A stretch of DNA of 64,000 nt from Nocardiopsis ganjiahuensis DSM 45031 (GCF_000341085.1 NZ_ANBA01000011.1:62001-126000); one strand, 5' to 3'. Counted from the first letter of the stretch, positions 23,676-32,684 are shown. Notes: a model not told the origin generated them from the sequence alone. A program made the numbers and translations.

Positions 23676-24917
23676 ATGTCCAACGCGTTGCACGCACATG
23701 TCGAGAACCAAGACGGCCCCCCTGCCGTTCGCGTCGTGGTGGTCCCGGACTCCTTCAAGGGGAGTGCCTCCGCCGTGGAGGTCGCCGAGGCGATGGCCCG
23801 CGGCGCCCGGGAGGCGTACACCGAACGGGGCGTCCCCGCCTCCGTCCACACCCTGCCCTTCGCCGACGGCGGCGAGGGCACCCTGGACGCCCTGCTCGGC
23901 GCATGGGGAACCGAGCCGCTCACGGTGGAGACCACCGACGCCCTCGGGCGCCCGACCCGGGCCCGCTTCGGCCTCTCCCCCGACGGCACCACCGGTGTCA
24001 TCGAGGCCGCGGAGGCCAACGGACTGCCCGGCGTCGCCGACGTCCCCCTCCAGGCGCGCACCGCGAGCAGCCGCGGGGTCGGCCCCCTGGTGACCGCGCT
24101 CCTCGACACGGGCGTGGAGGAGATCCTCCTGTGCATCGGGGGTTCGGCCTCCACCGACGGCGGAACCGGAATGCTGAGCGCGCTCGGTGCGCGGTTCCTC
24201 GCCGCCGACGGCTCCGAACTCCCTGACGGGGGCGGCCGCCTCGGCGATCTCGCCTCCCTCGACCTGGACCGCCTGGACCCGCGCGCCCGCTCCGTCCGCT
24301 GGCGGGTGGCGTGCGACGTCACCAACCCGCTGGTCGGCCCCGAGGGCGCCGCCGCCGTCTTCGGCCCCCAGAAGGGCGCCGGCGCCGAGGACGTGCGCGT
24401 CCTGGACGAGGGCCTGGGCCGACTGGCCGACGTCCTGGCCGAGGCCACCGGCAGCGACCTGCGGGACGTACCCGGCATGGGCGCCGCCGGAGGCATGCCC
24501 GTGACCCTGACCTCCCTCCTCGGAGCCGAGGTGCTCCCCGGATCGCAGATGGTCGCCGACGTCCTGGGGGCCGGGGAACTGCTCTCGCGGGCCGACCTCG
24601 TCCTCACCGGCGAGGGCCGCTTCGACAGCCAGTCCCTCGGCGGGAAGGTCGTCGACGCGGTCCGCCGCCTCACCCCGCCGGACGTGCCCGTCGTGGTGAT
24701 CGCCGGCAGCGTGTCGATCAGTACCGGCGAACTCCTGCGCTCCGGGATCACGGCGGCGTTCTCGATCGCCCAGGGCCCCCGGACCCTGGACCAGATGCGG
24801 GACGAGGCCGTCTCCGCCATCACCCGGACAGCGTTCAACTGCTGTCGTCTCCTCGCCCACCACCCAGGACCACCGGACACGGCTCCGGACACCGCTAAGG
24901 ACCACTCCCGTGATTGA
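23676..24917 (+). CDS. glxK: glycerate kinase
   Basis: The 413-aa protein belongs to the GarK/GlxK family. The motifs are VVVPDSFKGSASAVEVAEAM, PFADGGEGTLDALL, GVIEAAEANGLPGV, CIGGSASTDGGTGMLSALGA, FGPQKGA and VLTGEGRFDSQSLGGKV. It phosphorylates D-glycerate with ATP to give 2-phosphoglycerate. A TATGAT box ends 8 bases before ATG 23676, suggesting a leaderless transcript; an upstream in-frame start at 23664 would lie within that box. The end overlaps the permease start by 8 bases. The C-terminal 45 residues extend beyond the usual end of the family. Confidence 0.93.
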   Translation: MSNALHAHVENQDGPPAVRVVVVPDSFKGSASAVEVAEAMARGAREAYTERGVPASVHTLPFADGGEGTLDALLGAWGTEPLTVETTDALGRPTRARFGLSPDGTTGVIEAAEANGLPGVADVPLQARTASSRGVGPLVTALLDTGVEEILLCIGGSASTDGGTGMLSALGARFLAADGSELPDGGGRLGDLASLDLDRLDPRARSVRWRVACDVTNPLVGPEGAAAVFGPQKGAGAEDVRVLDEGLGRLADVLAEATGSDLRDVPGMGAAGGMPVTLTSLLGAEVLPGSQMVADVLGAGELLSRADLVLTGEGRFDSQSLGGKVVDAVRRLTPPDVPVVVIAGSVSISTGELLRSGITAAFSIAQGPRTLDQMRDEAVSAITRTAFNCCRLLAHHPGPPDTAPDTAKDHSRD

Positions 24918-26271
24918 TCTCCTCATCCTCCTCTTCCTCGTGGCGGGCATCGTGCTCGTCACCGCGAGGTGGAAGGTCAGCCCCTTCCTGGCGCTGATGG
25001 GCGCCGCCGTGCTCGGCGCGTTCCTGTACCGGATCCCGTTGGCCGAGATCGTCCCGACCGTGACGACGGCGTTCGGCAGCACGCTCGGCAACATCGGTCT
25101 GGTCATCCTCTTCGGCACCATGATCGGTGTGATCCTGGAGCGCTCCGGCGCCGCGATCGCGATGGCCGAGGGCCTGATCAAGCTCATCGGCACCCGGTTC
25201 CCGAACCTGACGATGACGCTCATCGGCTACATCGTCTCCATCCCGGTGTTCTGCGACTCCGCGTACGTCATCCTCAACTCGCTGCGCAAGGCGATCACCC
25301 TGCGCACCGGAGTGTCCGCGCTGGCCACCTCCATCGCGCTGATGACCGGCCTCTACGCCACGCACACGCTGGTCCCCCCGACCCCGGGCCCGCTGGCCGC
25401 CGCCGAGAACATCGGCATCACCGACAGCCTCGGCATGATCATCGCCCTCGGCGTCCCGGTGGCCGCCGTGGCCGCGCTCGCCGGCCTGGCCTACGCGAGC
25501 ACGTTCTCCCGCAAGGAGTTCACCCCGCTGCCCGCCGACAGCGAGTCGGACCTCTCCGAGCAGTCCTACGACGATCTGCGGCAGAGCTACGGCACGCTGC
25601 CCAACGGCTTCCTCGCCTTCTTCCCGATCCTGCTCCCGCTGGTGCTCATCTGCGTCGGCTCGATCGTGAAGCTGCCCGCGCAGCCGATCGGTGACGGCGC
25701 CGCGTTCGACGCCCTCTCCTTCCTGGGCACGCCGGTCATCGCGCTCGCCCTCGGCCTGCTCGCCGCGGTGGCGCTGCTGCGCGGCCACGGCAAGCTCGCC
25801 CGGTTCAACGATCAGATCAACGACTCCGTGCGCATCGCCGCGCCGATCCTGCTCATCACCGGTGCCGGTGCCGCCTTCGGCGCCGTGCTCGCCGCCTCCC
25901 CGCTGACCGGGTTCCTGTCGGACAACCTCAGCGGTCTGGGCATCGGCCTCGCGGTCCCGTTCCTGATCTCCGCGGCGCTCAAGACCGCTCAGGGTTCGTC
26001 GACGGTGGCGATGGTGAGCACGTCCGCGATGCTCGCGCCCATGCTGGGCTCGCTGGGCCTGGCCTCCCCGGAGGGCATGGTCCTCAGCGTGCTGGCCGTC
26101 GGCGCCGGCGCGATGGTCGTCTCGCACGCCAACGACTCCTACTTCTGGGTCGTCTCGCAGCTGAGCCGCATCCCGGTCGCGACCGCCTACCGGACCCTCA
26201 CCGTGGCCACCGCCGTCGAGGGCACCGCGGCCTTCGCCACGGTCTGGGCCATCAGCCTGTTCCTGTTGTAG
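24910..26271 (+). CDS. gntP: GntP-family gluconate/glycerate permease
   Basis: The 453-aa integral membrane protein starts at GTG 24910, overlapping the kinase gene. It has 12 or so segments and the GntP family marks SIPVFCDSAYVILNSL, GLYATHTLVPPTPGPLAAAE and LKTAQGSSTVAMVSTSAM. It imports gluconate-type acids by proton symport. With a glycerate kinase and CdaR next to it, glycerate or a related acid is the likely substrate. A strong terminator follows. Confidence 0.93.
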   Translation: MIDLLILLFLVAGIVLVTARWKVSPFLALMGAAVLGAFLYRIPLAEIVPTVTTAFGSTLGNIGLVILFGTMIGVILERSGAAIAMAEGLIKLIGTRFPNLTMTLIGYIVSIPVFCDSAYVILNSLRKAITLRTGVSALATSIALMTGLYATHTLVPPTPGPLAAAENIGITDSLGMIIALGVPVAAVAALAGLAYASTFSRKEFTPLPADSESDLSEQSYDDLRQSYGTLPNGFLAFFPILLPLVLICVGSIVKLPAQPIGDGAAFDALSFLGTPVIALALGLLAAVALLRGHGKLARFNDQINDSVRIAAPILLITGAGAAFGAVLAASPLTGFLSDNLSGLGIGLAVPFLISAALKTAQGSSTVAMVSTSAMLAPMLGSLGLASPEGMVLSVLAVGAGAMVVSHANDSYFWVVSQLSRIPVATAYRTLTVATAVEGTAAFATVWAISLFLL

Positions 26272-26373
26272 GCACGGCTGTTGCAACTCCGCAAGCGGGG
26301 CTGACCGAGTGCAGGCGGTCAGGCCGTGCGAAGAGGGTCCGGAGCAACGTTCCGAGGCCACCGAACCACAGAG

Positions 26374-26404
26374 CCGGCCGCCCCGGGTTTCCCGGGGCGG
26401 CCGG
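26374..26404. terminator. perfect 14-bp terminator hairpin
   Basis: CCGGCCGCCCCGGG (26374-26387) and CCCGGGGCGGCCGG (26391-26404) around a TTT loop. It lies between the convergent GntP gene and the PadR-associated membrane gene and can serve both. Confidence 0.85.
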
Positions 26405-26431
26405 CCCTGTGCGGTTTCGGTGCAGTGGAGG

Positions 26432-27415
26432 TCAGGCCCGGAGGGCGGCCTGGCGGGTCCGGTTGAGGCAGCTGCCGATCTCCCAGGCGGAGACGGCGAT
26501 CACCGCGGCGGCGAGCGGGAGGGTGGGCACCGACCAGTCGGCGGGCAGGTCGAACACCGCGCCGAACCGCTCGGGGAGGTCGGCGGTGATCAGCTGGTCC
26601 TGGACCAGCAGCCACACGGCCACCGTGGCCCACGAGGCGTTGGCGAGCACACTGACCACCGCGAGTGCCGGGGTCCAGTGGCCGACCCGCCAGACCAGGA
26701 CGGCCACGACGATCTCGACCGCGAGCAGGCCGACGAGGAGCACCGTCCAGGGCAGGGCGAGGTCGGGGTCGAGGACCTGGACCTGGGTGGCGGGGTCCGA
26801 GACCCCGGTGAACTGCCAGGACAGGAGGGCGATCACGACGCCCATGAGCAGCACGTGGACGACGGTCGACGGCAGGCTGACCTGGCGCCACGGGGTCTCC
26901 TCGGGCAGCTGCCCGGTGTCCCAGGCGACCAGCGGCTCACCCTGCCGGTCGGCGGGGCGCGTCCGTTCGACGAACGCGTAGGCGAGGGTCACCCAGAAGC
27001 CGACGTGCACCGTGACGCCGATGGCGGCGGCGACCGACTGCAGCGCGATGTCGCCGAAACCGTCGGGTCCGGACACGAACTGCTCCGCGAACAGCAGGAC
27101 GAGGACGAGCGGGACCAGGATCGCCAGGAGGGCCCTCAGCAGCCGGACGTAGCCGGGGTACAGGCCCGGTCCGACGAGGTAGCGGGGCTTCTCCCCGTAC
27201 TGGGCGGCGAGGACGTCGGGGTCGCCGAGTTCGGTGAGCGCCTCCTTCTCGGCCCGGTCCGGGTCGGTCCCGGCCTCGACCTTGGCCTCGACCGCGTCCA
27301 GGACGGTTCCGCGCAGTTCCCGCGCCACGTCCGGGCCGGTGTCCGGCCCCAGGTGGCGGGTAACGCTCCAGACGTAGCGGTCGGTCAGCGTGGATCCGGT
27401 TCTCTGGTCACTCAT
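26432..27415 (-). CDS. permease-prefix membrane protein paired with PadR
   Basis: The 327-aa protein starts at ATG 27415-27413, coupled to the PadR gene by ATGA. Residues 1-85 are a soluble segment with VARELRGTVLDAVEAKVEAG and AEKEALTELGDPDVLAAQY, the pattern of the permease-prefix/DUF1700-like domain found next to PadR regulators. The rest has about seven membrane helices. Such pairs are common in actinomycetes and often respond to envelope stress. No transport function can be deduced. Confidence 0.75.
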   Translation of the reverse strand: MSDQRTGSTLTDRYVWSVTRHLGPDTGPDVARELRGTVLDAVEAKVEAGTDPDRAEKEALTELGDPDVLAAQYGEKPRYLVGPGLYPGYVRLLRALLAILVPLVLVLLFAEQFVSGPDGFGDIALQSVAAAIGVTVHVGFWVTLAYAFVERTRPADRQGEPLVAWDTGQLPEETPWRQVSLPSTVVHVLLMGVVIALLSWQFTGVSDPATQVQVLDPDLALPWTVLLVGLLAVEIVVAVLVWRVGHWTPALAVVSVLANASWATVAVWLLVQDQLITADLPERFGAVFDLPADWSVPTLPLAAAVIAVSAWEIGSCLNRTRQAALRA

Positions 27416-27753
27416 CGGGTCTCCCCTTGTTCGAGGGAGCGGACCGCGCCGTCCAGCGCGTGCCATTCCCGGGTCAGTTGTTCGTGTAGTGCTTCGCCGT
27501 CCGGGCTGACCTTGTAGAACTTGCGCGGCCGCGCCTCCGCCGTGTCCCACTCGCTGGTCAGCAGTCCCTGCTTCTCCAGGCGCCGCAGGAGCGGGTAGAG
27601 GGTGTTGCCGTCGACCGAGAACCCGGCCTCATCCAGGTACTCGAGAAGCGCGTATCCGTAATAGGGCCGCTTCAGAGTGGCGAGACAGGCCAGGACGACC
27701 GTCCCCCGCCTCAGTTCCTGGATGTGCCCGGCCAGGAGCTCGTTTTCCTTCAT
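27412..27753 (-). CDS. PadR-family repressor
   Basis: The 113-aa winged-helix protein has the PadR pattern: RRGTVVLACLATLKRPYYGY, EYLDEAGFSVDGNTLYPLLR, RLEKQGLLTSEW and RPRKFYKVSPDGEALHEQL. It should bind as a dimer to its own promoter. A perfect CACAC/GTGTG dyad lies 5 bases upstream of the start. It forms an operon with the membrane protein downstream. Confidence 0.93.
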   Translation of the reverse strand: MKENELLAGHIQELRRGTVVLACLATLKRPYYGYALLEYLDEAGFSVDGNTLYPLLRRLEKQGLLTSEWDTAEARPRKFYKVSPDGEALHEQLTREWHALDGAVRSLEQGETR

Positions 27754-27757
27754 ACTT

Positions 27758-27771
27758 CACACGATAGTGTG
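27758..27771. promoter_or_regulatory. likely PadR operator
   Basis: CACAC (27758-27762), GATA, GTGTG (27767-27771) is a perfect inverted repeat just upstream of the PadR start, and further CACACA sequence follows. Position and symmetry suggest autoregulation. Confidence 0.6.
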
Positions 27772-27863
27772 CCTCACACACCACAGTCAATCGCACATCA
27801 ATGTGGAGGCGACAAAAAGAACCCCCGGCGCAGGCCAGGGGTCCGACAGGGGTTTCGACGGGA

Positions 27864-28859
27864 TCAGGGCTTGGGGAGCGCGCCCTCGAAGAAGGCCCGG
27901 GGCGTGTCCACGAGCATCGTGTGGACCTGCTCCTCGGTCACCCCTCGCTCCTGGACGTAGGGGAGCACCTCCTCGCCCAGGTGGAGGTAGTTCCACTGGG
28001 GCAGGAAGGCCATGACGTTCGGGTCGATCCAGTCGTTGAAGCAGGCGGCGTCCTGGGAGAGCACCATCCGCTCGGCGTAGCCGCGCCGGCACATCTCGAC
28101 GAGGGTGTCCGCGCGGGCCTCGAAGGTGGTGTCGAAGTTCAGACCGAACCGGTCCATGCCCAGGACGAAACCCGCGTCGGCGAGCTCCGAGAGGTGGTCG
28201 GTGTCGGTGGTGTCGCCGCTGTGGCCCAGGACGATGCGGGCCGGGTCCACACCCTCCTGGTCGCACATCACCTGCTTGACCAGCAGTCCCGTCCCCGAAC
28301 CCGGGTGGGTGTGCACGGTGATCGGGACCCCGGTCTCGTGGTGGGCCCGGGCCACCGCGCGCATCACGCGTTCGACGCCCGACCGCAGGCCCTCCTCGTC
28401 GATCGCGCACTTGAGCATCCCCGCCCGCACCCCGGTTCCGGCGATGCCCTCGGTGATGTCGGCGACGAACATGTCGACCATGGGGTCGGGGACCTCCGTG
28501 CCGAGCGCCTCGTTCAGGGCCGGGCCCCGGTACCGGAAGTAGCGGGGGACGCTGTCGTAGGTGTAGATCCCGGTCGCCGCCACGATGTTGAGCTCGGGCA
28601 CCTGCTCCGCGATCCGCCGGATGCGCGGCAGGTACCGGCCGAGCCCGATCACGGTGGGGTCGACGACCGTCCGGACCCCCTGGCCGGCCAGCGCCCGCAG
28701 CCGGGTGACGGCGTCCGCGACGCGCTCGTCCTCGTCACCCCACTCCTGGGGGAAGTCCTGCTGGATGTCCGGGGTGAGGATGAAGACGTGTTCGTGCATG
28801 TAGGTCCGGCCGAGGTCGGCGGCGCCGACCTCACCAAGGACGGTGCTGACTGTGGTCAT
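27864..28859 (-). CDS. phosphotriesterase-family metal hydrolase
   Basis: The 331-aa TIM-barrel hydrolase has H22 and H24 (YMHEHVF), a Lys in MLKCAID as the probable carboxylated metal bridge, HTHPGSGTG, VLGHSGDTTD and LSQDAACFNDW, which together match the phosphotriesterase family (PTE/Php, lactonase-like). The VDPTVIGLGRYLP segment is also typical. Substrates in this family include organophosphates, lactones and unknown esters. It stands alone with no linked gene. Actual substrate unknown. Confidence 0.9.
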   Translation of the reverse strand: MTTVSTVLGEVGAADLGRTYMHEHVFILTPDIQQDFPQEWGDEDERVADAVTRLRALAGQGVRTVVDPTVIGLGRYLPRIRRIAEQVPELNIVAATGIYTYDSVPRYFRYRGPALNEALGTEVPDPMVDMFVADITEGIAGTGVRAGMLKCAIDEEGLRSGVERVMRAVARAHHETGVPITVHTHPGSGTGLLVKQVMCDQEGVDPARIVLGHSGDTTDTDHLSELADAGFVLGMDRFGLNFDTTFEARADTLVEMCRRGYAERMVLSQDAACFNDWIDPNVMAFLPQWNYLHLGEEVLPYVQERGVTEEQVHTMLVDTPRAFFEGALPKP

Positions 28860-29034
28860 CCGGGCAGCTCCTCACCTCGCCCGCCCTCCCCGTGCGGAAA
28901 GCGCGCGCACCTGACTGGGCAGGCGGAAACTACCACAGGTGTGACCTGGAGCACTCGCCCGGGGATCAGTGGACGGCGGGCTCCGGCGGAGTGAGTCCGA
29001 CGCCGTCCAGCCCCACGGGGGCCGGACACCGCCC

Positions 29035-29078
29035 TTGAAGGGGTCCGGCGGGTCGCCTATAATTCTGAACAGTGTTCA
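29035..29078 (+). promoter_or_regulatory. promoter with overlapping TetR-type operator
   Basis: TTGAAG (29035-29040), a 17-bp spacer, and TATAAT (29058-29063) form a near-consensus sigma-A-like promoter. Immediately after it, TGAACA-G-TGTTCA (29066-29078) is a perfect palindrome covering the expected start of transcription. A repressor bound there would block the DUF418 gene, and the TetR gene downstream is the natural candidate. Confidence 0.75.
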
Positions 29079-29100
29079 AAGATGCAACGGGGGACCGCAC

Positions 29101-30333
29101 ATGCAGGCGTCACGACTGTTGGCACCCGACTTCGCCAGGGGCGGCATGCTCCTGCTGATCCTGCTGTCCAACTCGGCCTTCTTCCTGTACGCCGGGGCCT
29201 ACACGCTCTCGGGCGACTACCCGGACCCGGCCTCGGCGGCGGACAGTGTCACGCAGTTCCTGATGCTCGCCCTGCTCGACGTGCGGATCTACCCGCTGTT
29301 CGCCTTCCTCGTCGGCTACGGGATGGTTCAGACCCTCACCCGCCGGACGGCCTCCGGGGCCGACCGGGACGAGGCCGCCAGGACCGTCCAGAGCCGCAAC
29401 CGGTGGCTGTTCGCCTTCGGGTTCGTGCACGCCCTCCTGCTGCTGGGCACCGAGGTCCTGGCCGCCTACGGGATCATCGGCCTCGTGCTGTGCGCCCTGT
29501 TCCTGCGCGGGAGCGACCGACGGCTGCGCGGGGGCATCCTCACCGGGATCGGCCTGCTCACCGCGGTGTTCGCGGTGGCCGCGGTGGTGCTGGCTGCGAT
29601 CGTCCTGGTCGACCCGGCCGGCGGAGCCGCCGGGGCCGCAGCCGCGGAGGAGGGAAACCGCTCCCAGCTCAGCGGTGCCGCCGAGGACAACTACCTCGTG
29701 TCCGTGCTGTACCGCCTGGGCACCTGGTTCGTGCTGCTGTTCATCAACGGCTTCGGCGTGGTGCTGCCCACCGCGATCCTGATCGGCATGTGGGCGGCCC
29801 GGAACCGGATCCTGGAAGAGCCCGAGCGGCACCGCACGCTCATCCGGCGCGTGGCGGTCTTCGGTACCGCACTGGGCCTGGCCGGAGCGCTCCCCGGGGC
29901 GCTGAAGCACGTGGGGGCGTTCGACCCCGCGTCCTTCCACGGGCTCTCCGACCTGGCGACGACCATGACCGCCTGGACCTCCGGACTCGCGGGCGGCCTG
30001 GGGTACGTGGCGCTGTTCGTGCTCGCCGCCGGACTCCTCACCCGTCAGGGGCGCCCGCCCGTGGTGGTGGCCTCGGTGGCCGCGCTGGGCAAGCGGTCGC
30101 TGAGCGGCTACCTCACCCACTCGATCGTGATGGTCCCGGTGCTCTCCGCCTGGGGCTTGGGTCTGGGCGCCCACCTGACCAGCTTCACCATGGCCCTGTT
30201 CGCCCTCGGGCTCTGGCTGGCCACCGTGGTGGTCGCCGCCCTCATGGAGCGGTGGGAGGTGCGCGGCCCCTTCGAGGTGCTGCTGCGCCGTCTCAGCACC
30301 AGGAAACCGGACCGCGAGCCCACTGCCTCCTAG
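29101..30333 (+). CDS. DUF418-family membrane protein
   Basis: The 410-aa protein has about ten membrane helices. The N-terminal LLAPDFARGGMLLLILLSNS replaces the more usual LDxxRGxAllGI of this family, and the C-terminal LGKRSLSGYLTHSIVMVPVL corresponds to the DUF418 end. Members are envelope proteins of unknown function, often regulated. The promoter upstream has a consensus -10 and a perfect operator, so expression is probably low until induced. The TetR gene 37 bases downstream is likely its regulator. Confidence 0.8.
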   Translation: MQASRLLAPDFARGGMLLLILLSNSAFFLYAGAYTLSGDYPDPASAADSVTQFLMLALLDVRIYPLFAFLVGYGMVQTLTRRTASGADRDEAARTVQSRNRWLFAFGFVHALLLLGTEVLAAYGIIGLVLCALFLRGSDRRLRGGILTGIGLLTAVFAVAAVVLAAIVLVDPAGGAAGAAAAEEGNRSQLSGAAEDNYLVSVLYRLGTWFVLLFINGFGVVLPTAILIGMWAARNRILEEPERHRTLIRRVAVFGTALGLAGALPGALKHVGAFDPASFHGLSDLATTMTAWTSGLAGGLGYVALFVLAAGLLTRQGRPPVVVASVAALGKRSLSGYLTHSIVMVPVLSAWGLGLGAHLTSFTMALFALGLWLATVVVAALMERWEVRGPFEVLLRRLSTRKPDREPTAS

Positions 30334-30370
30334 GCCGCCCGTCCCTCGGGCCGGGCATTAGATTGGGCAC

Positions 30371-31102
30371 ATGCCGACGACACCCGATTCCGGCCCCGGC
30401 GGCCCTTCCCGCCGAAGGGCCTCCGGAGGGCGCCGCAGGCCGGGGCCCCGGCGGCGGCTCTCCCTCGAGCTGATCGTCGACACCGCCATCGAACTGGTCG
30501 AGGCGCGGGGGCTGAGCGCCCTGTCCATGCGCAGCCTCGCGGAACGGCTGGGGACCGCCCCCGGCACCCTGTACACCTATGTCGCCAACCGCAGCGCGCT
30601 GGAGGCCCTGATCCTGGATGCCGTGGTCGCCCGGGACGGCCTCCCCCACGAGCTGCCCGGCACCTGGTTGGAGAAGCTGGAGACCTGGGCTCGAAAGGAC
30701 TGGGTGACCTTCCGGGAGAAACCGTGGGTGATGGAGCTGCGCCGGGCCAACCCGGACTTCGGCCCGGCCTCGGTCATCTGGCTGGACTCGGCGCTGCGGG
30801 TCTTCGACGGCACAGAGTTACCCGCACAGGTGAAGCTCGACATGATCGACGCCCTGGACGCCTACGTGCTCGGTGCCGCCACCGTCGACGTGCAGTCGAA
30901 CGGCCGCGCACCGGGCCCCTCCCCCGAGCTGTCCGGCAAGCTGGACGAGGCCCAGCTGAAGGTCCCGACGCTCTTCCAGGCACTCAGCACCGGGGCGACG
31001 CCCTTCAGCGCGAGCGGGTTCGAGTTCGGCCTGCACTGCCTGCTCGCCGGTTTCCGGGCGATCGCCGAGGAAACGCGGGACGCTCCCCCGCAGGCCCCCT
31101 GA
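30371..31102 (+). CDS. TetR-family regulator
   Basis: The 243-aa protein has a 30-residue basic, Pro-rich N-terminal extension, then the HTH (IVDTAIELVEARGLSALSMR, LAERLGTAPGTLYTYVANRS) and a ligand-binding domain of the TetR_C type. It follows the DUF418 gene and probably represses it at the 29066-29078 palindrome. A TAGATT box lies 6 bases before the ATG, so this gene may have its own leaderless transcript. Confidence 0.92.
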   Translation: MPTTPDSGPGGPSRRRASGGRRRPGPRRRLSLELIVDTAIELVEARGLSALSMRSLAERLGTAPGTLYTYVANRSALEALILDAVVARDGLPHELPGTWLEKLETWARKDWVTFREKPWVMELRRANPDFGPASVIWLDSALRVFDGTELPAQVKLDMIDALDAYVLGAATVDVQSNGRAPGPSPELSGKLDEAQLKVPTLFQALSTGATPFSASGFEFGLHCLLAGFRAIAEETRDAPPQAP

Positions 31103-31112
31103 GCCCCGGAGC

Positions 31113-31649
31113 CTACTCCGAGGCGTCCGCGTAGAGTTCCGCGACCTCGCCCACGGCGTTCCAGGCGTCGTCGGCGGATCTGCCCTCGGCGGCCAGGTCC
31201 AGGGCGTCGAGCATCACGTGCCAGCCGGTGGCGAAGTCCGCGGCGGGCCCGGGGAGGAGCTCGCTGTGCACGAGCGTGAGCCGAGTCCCCTCGGGTGCGG
31301 CCTCCACCGTCCAGCGGACCACCGAGTCGGGGACGCCCTCCCAGCACCAGCTGTGCACGAGGACCCCCTGTGTTCCCGAGCCCTCCGCCTCCCCCGGCGG
31401 GACGGCCTCGCCGACCACGCCGGTGGCGGTTCCCTCGTCGCCGAAGTCGAAGCTGACCGCGCCGCCGACCCGCGGGTCGATCGCGCAGCCGGGGAGCCAG
31501 AGCGCCAGCCTCCCGGGTTCGGTGATCCACGCCCACACGCGCTCCGGGGTGTGGGCGAGGACGCGTTCGAAGCGGATCCGGAACGCACCGTCCGGACCGG
31601 TGCCGAGCGTGCCGCGCCGGAGCGCCTGAGTCGGGTTCGGGGTCGTCAT
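31113..31649 (-). CDS. SRPBCC (AHSA1-like) domain protein
   Basis: The 178-aa protein has the START/AHSA1 fold: FERVLAHTPERVWAWITEPG, LALWLPGCAIDPRVGGAVSF, LVHSWCWEGVPDSVVRWTVE and TGWHVMLDALDLAAEG. These proteins bind hydrophobic ligands in a deep cavity. The start ATG 31649 overlaps the ArsR stop (ATGA), a very common ArsR-SRPBCC operon. No enzyme activity is expected. The partner ligand is unknown. Confidence 0.9.
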   Translation of the reverse strand: MTTPNPTQALRRGTLGTGPDGAFRIRFERVLAHTPERVWAWITEPGRLALWLPGCAIDPRVGGAVSFDFGDEGTATGVVGEAVPPGEAEGSGTQGVLVHSWCWEGVPDSVVRWTVEAAPEGTRLTLVHSELLPGPAADFATGWHVMLDALDLAAEGRSADDAWNAVGEVAELYADASE

Positions 31650-31951
31650 GACTCTCCTTCGTCCATCGCCTGTTCCAGGGCGTCGAGCGCCGTGTTCCAC
31701 CGACCGCGCTGGGCTTCGAGCCAGTCGCCCACCTCGTCCAGCGCGGACGCGTCGACCGAGTAGAACCGCTGCCGCCCCTGGCGGCGTACCCGCAGCACCC
31801 CGGCCTCGACGAGCACCCCCAGGTGCTGCGACACCGCCGGGCGGCTGATGTCGAACCCGGCCGCGATCTCGCCGGCCGAGCGCTCGCCCGCCGCCAGGAC
31901 CTCGACCACGCGCCGACGGTTCGGCTCTCCGATCGCCTCCATGACATCCAC
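31646..31951 (-). CDS. ArsR-family repressor
   Basis: The 101-aa winged-helix protein has AIGEPNRRRVVEVLAAGERS, IAAGFDISRPAVSQHLGVLV and LRVRRQGRQRFYSV. It lacks the metal-binding Cys of ArsR/SmtB, so it belongs to the non-metal branch that controls SRPBCC genes. The start is GTG 31951 or ATG 31942. A GTAAG/CTTAC dyad lies about 10 bases upstream. Confidence 0.92.
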   Translation of the reverse strand: MDVMEAIGEPNRRRVVEVLAAGERSAGEIAAGFDISRPAVSQHLGVLVEAGVLRVRRQGRQRFYSVDASALDEVGDWLEAQRGRWNTALDALEQAMDEGES

Positions 31952-31960
31952 ACCAGATAT

Positions 31961-31976
31961 GTAAGCAGTGACTTAC
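31961..31976. promoter_or_regulatory. likely ArsR operator
   Basis: GTAAG (31961-31965) and CTTAC (31972-31976) form an inverted repeat with a 6-base spacer, located just before the ArsR start. It is probably the autoregulatory site of the ArsR-SRPBCC operon. Confidence 0.6.
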
Positions 31977-32030
31977 GCATTTGGTCAAGGGATGGCCCGA
32001 AGGGGTTCCCCGGCCCCGCCCTCACCCGGG

Positions 32031-32615
32031 TCAGGCCTTCGGAGCGGCCTCTTCCTCCCCCAGGAGCGAACGCACGCCCGCGGCCATACGGGTGCCGTCC
32101 GGAGCGCTGTCGGGGTCGACCAGGAACAGGGCCATCGTGCCCGGCAGCATCGTGAGCAGCAGCGCGCCGAGCCCGTTCTCCTGCTCCGGGGTGACCTCCC
32201 CGTCCGGAACGTCGAGCACCAGGGCGGCAAGGCTCCGCCGGGCCACCGAGTGCCACTCCGCCAGCTGCGCACGGAGTTCGGGGCGGCCACCCATCTGCGC
32301 CAGGGCCTCGAAGTTGGCGGCCACCATGGTGTGCACCTCGGGATAGGACCGGACGAGCTGGTTCATCGCCTCCTCGAACCGGCCCATCGGATCGGTCCGC
32401 ACCAGCGCCAGGGACCCCAGCAGGCGGGTCGACCAGTCGTGGACGGCCTCGACCATCGCCCGGGTGAGCAGGGCCTCCTTGGAGCCGTAGTGGTAGCCGA
32501 TCGACGCCAGGTTGGTCCCGGACACGGCCACGATGTCCCGGGCGGTGGTCCGGGCGTACCCCTTGGTGTACAGGCACTGCTTGGCGCCTTCGAGCAGCTG
32601 TTCCTTGTGTCCCAT
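32031..32615 (-). CDS. TetR-family regulator
   Basis: The 194-aa protein has the TetR HTH (LLEGAKQCLYTKGYARTTAR, DIVAVSGTNLASIGYHYGSK) and a C-terminal effector domain. It is divergent from the GNAT gene with 69 bases between starts, and that gap holds two palindromes. It likely represses both genes. Confidence 0.92.
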   Translation of the reverse strand: MGHKEQLLEGAKQCLYTKGYARTTARDIVAVSGTNLASIGYHYGSKEALLTRAMVEAVHDWSTRLLGSLALVRTDPMGRFEEAMNQLVRSYPEVHTMVAANFEALAQMGGRPELRAQLAEWHSVARRSLAALVLDVPDGEVTPEQENGLGALLLTMLPGTMALFLVDPDSAPDGTRMAAGVRSLLGEEEAAPKA

Positions 32616-32638
32616 GCGTTGATTCTAGCCCCGATTTA

Positions 32639-32676
32639 TACAAGCGTCTTGTACAAACGTCATATACATACGTATG
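32639..32676. promoter_or_regulatory. operators in the TetR-GNAT divergent promoter
   Basis: TACAAG-CGT-CTTGTA (32639-32653) is a perfect 6-3-6 inverted repeat, and CATACGTATG (32667-32676) is a second perfect palindrome 14 bases further on. Both lie between the divergent TetR and acetyltransferase genes. Confidence 0.7.
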
Positions 32677-32684
32677 ATCACAGC

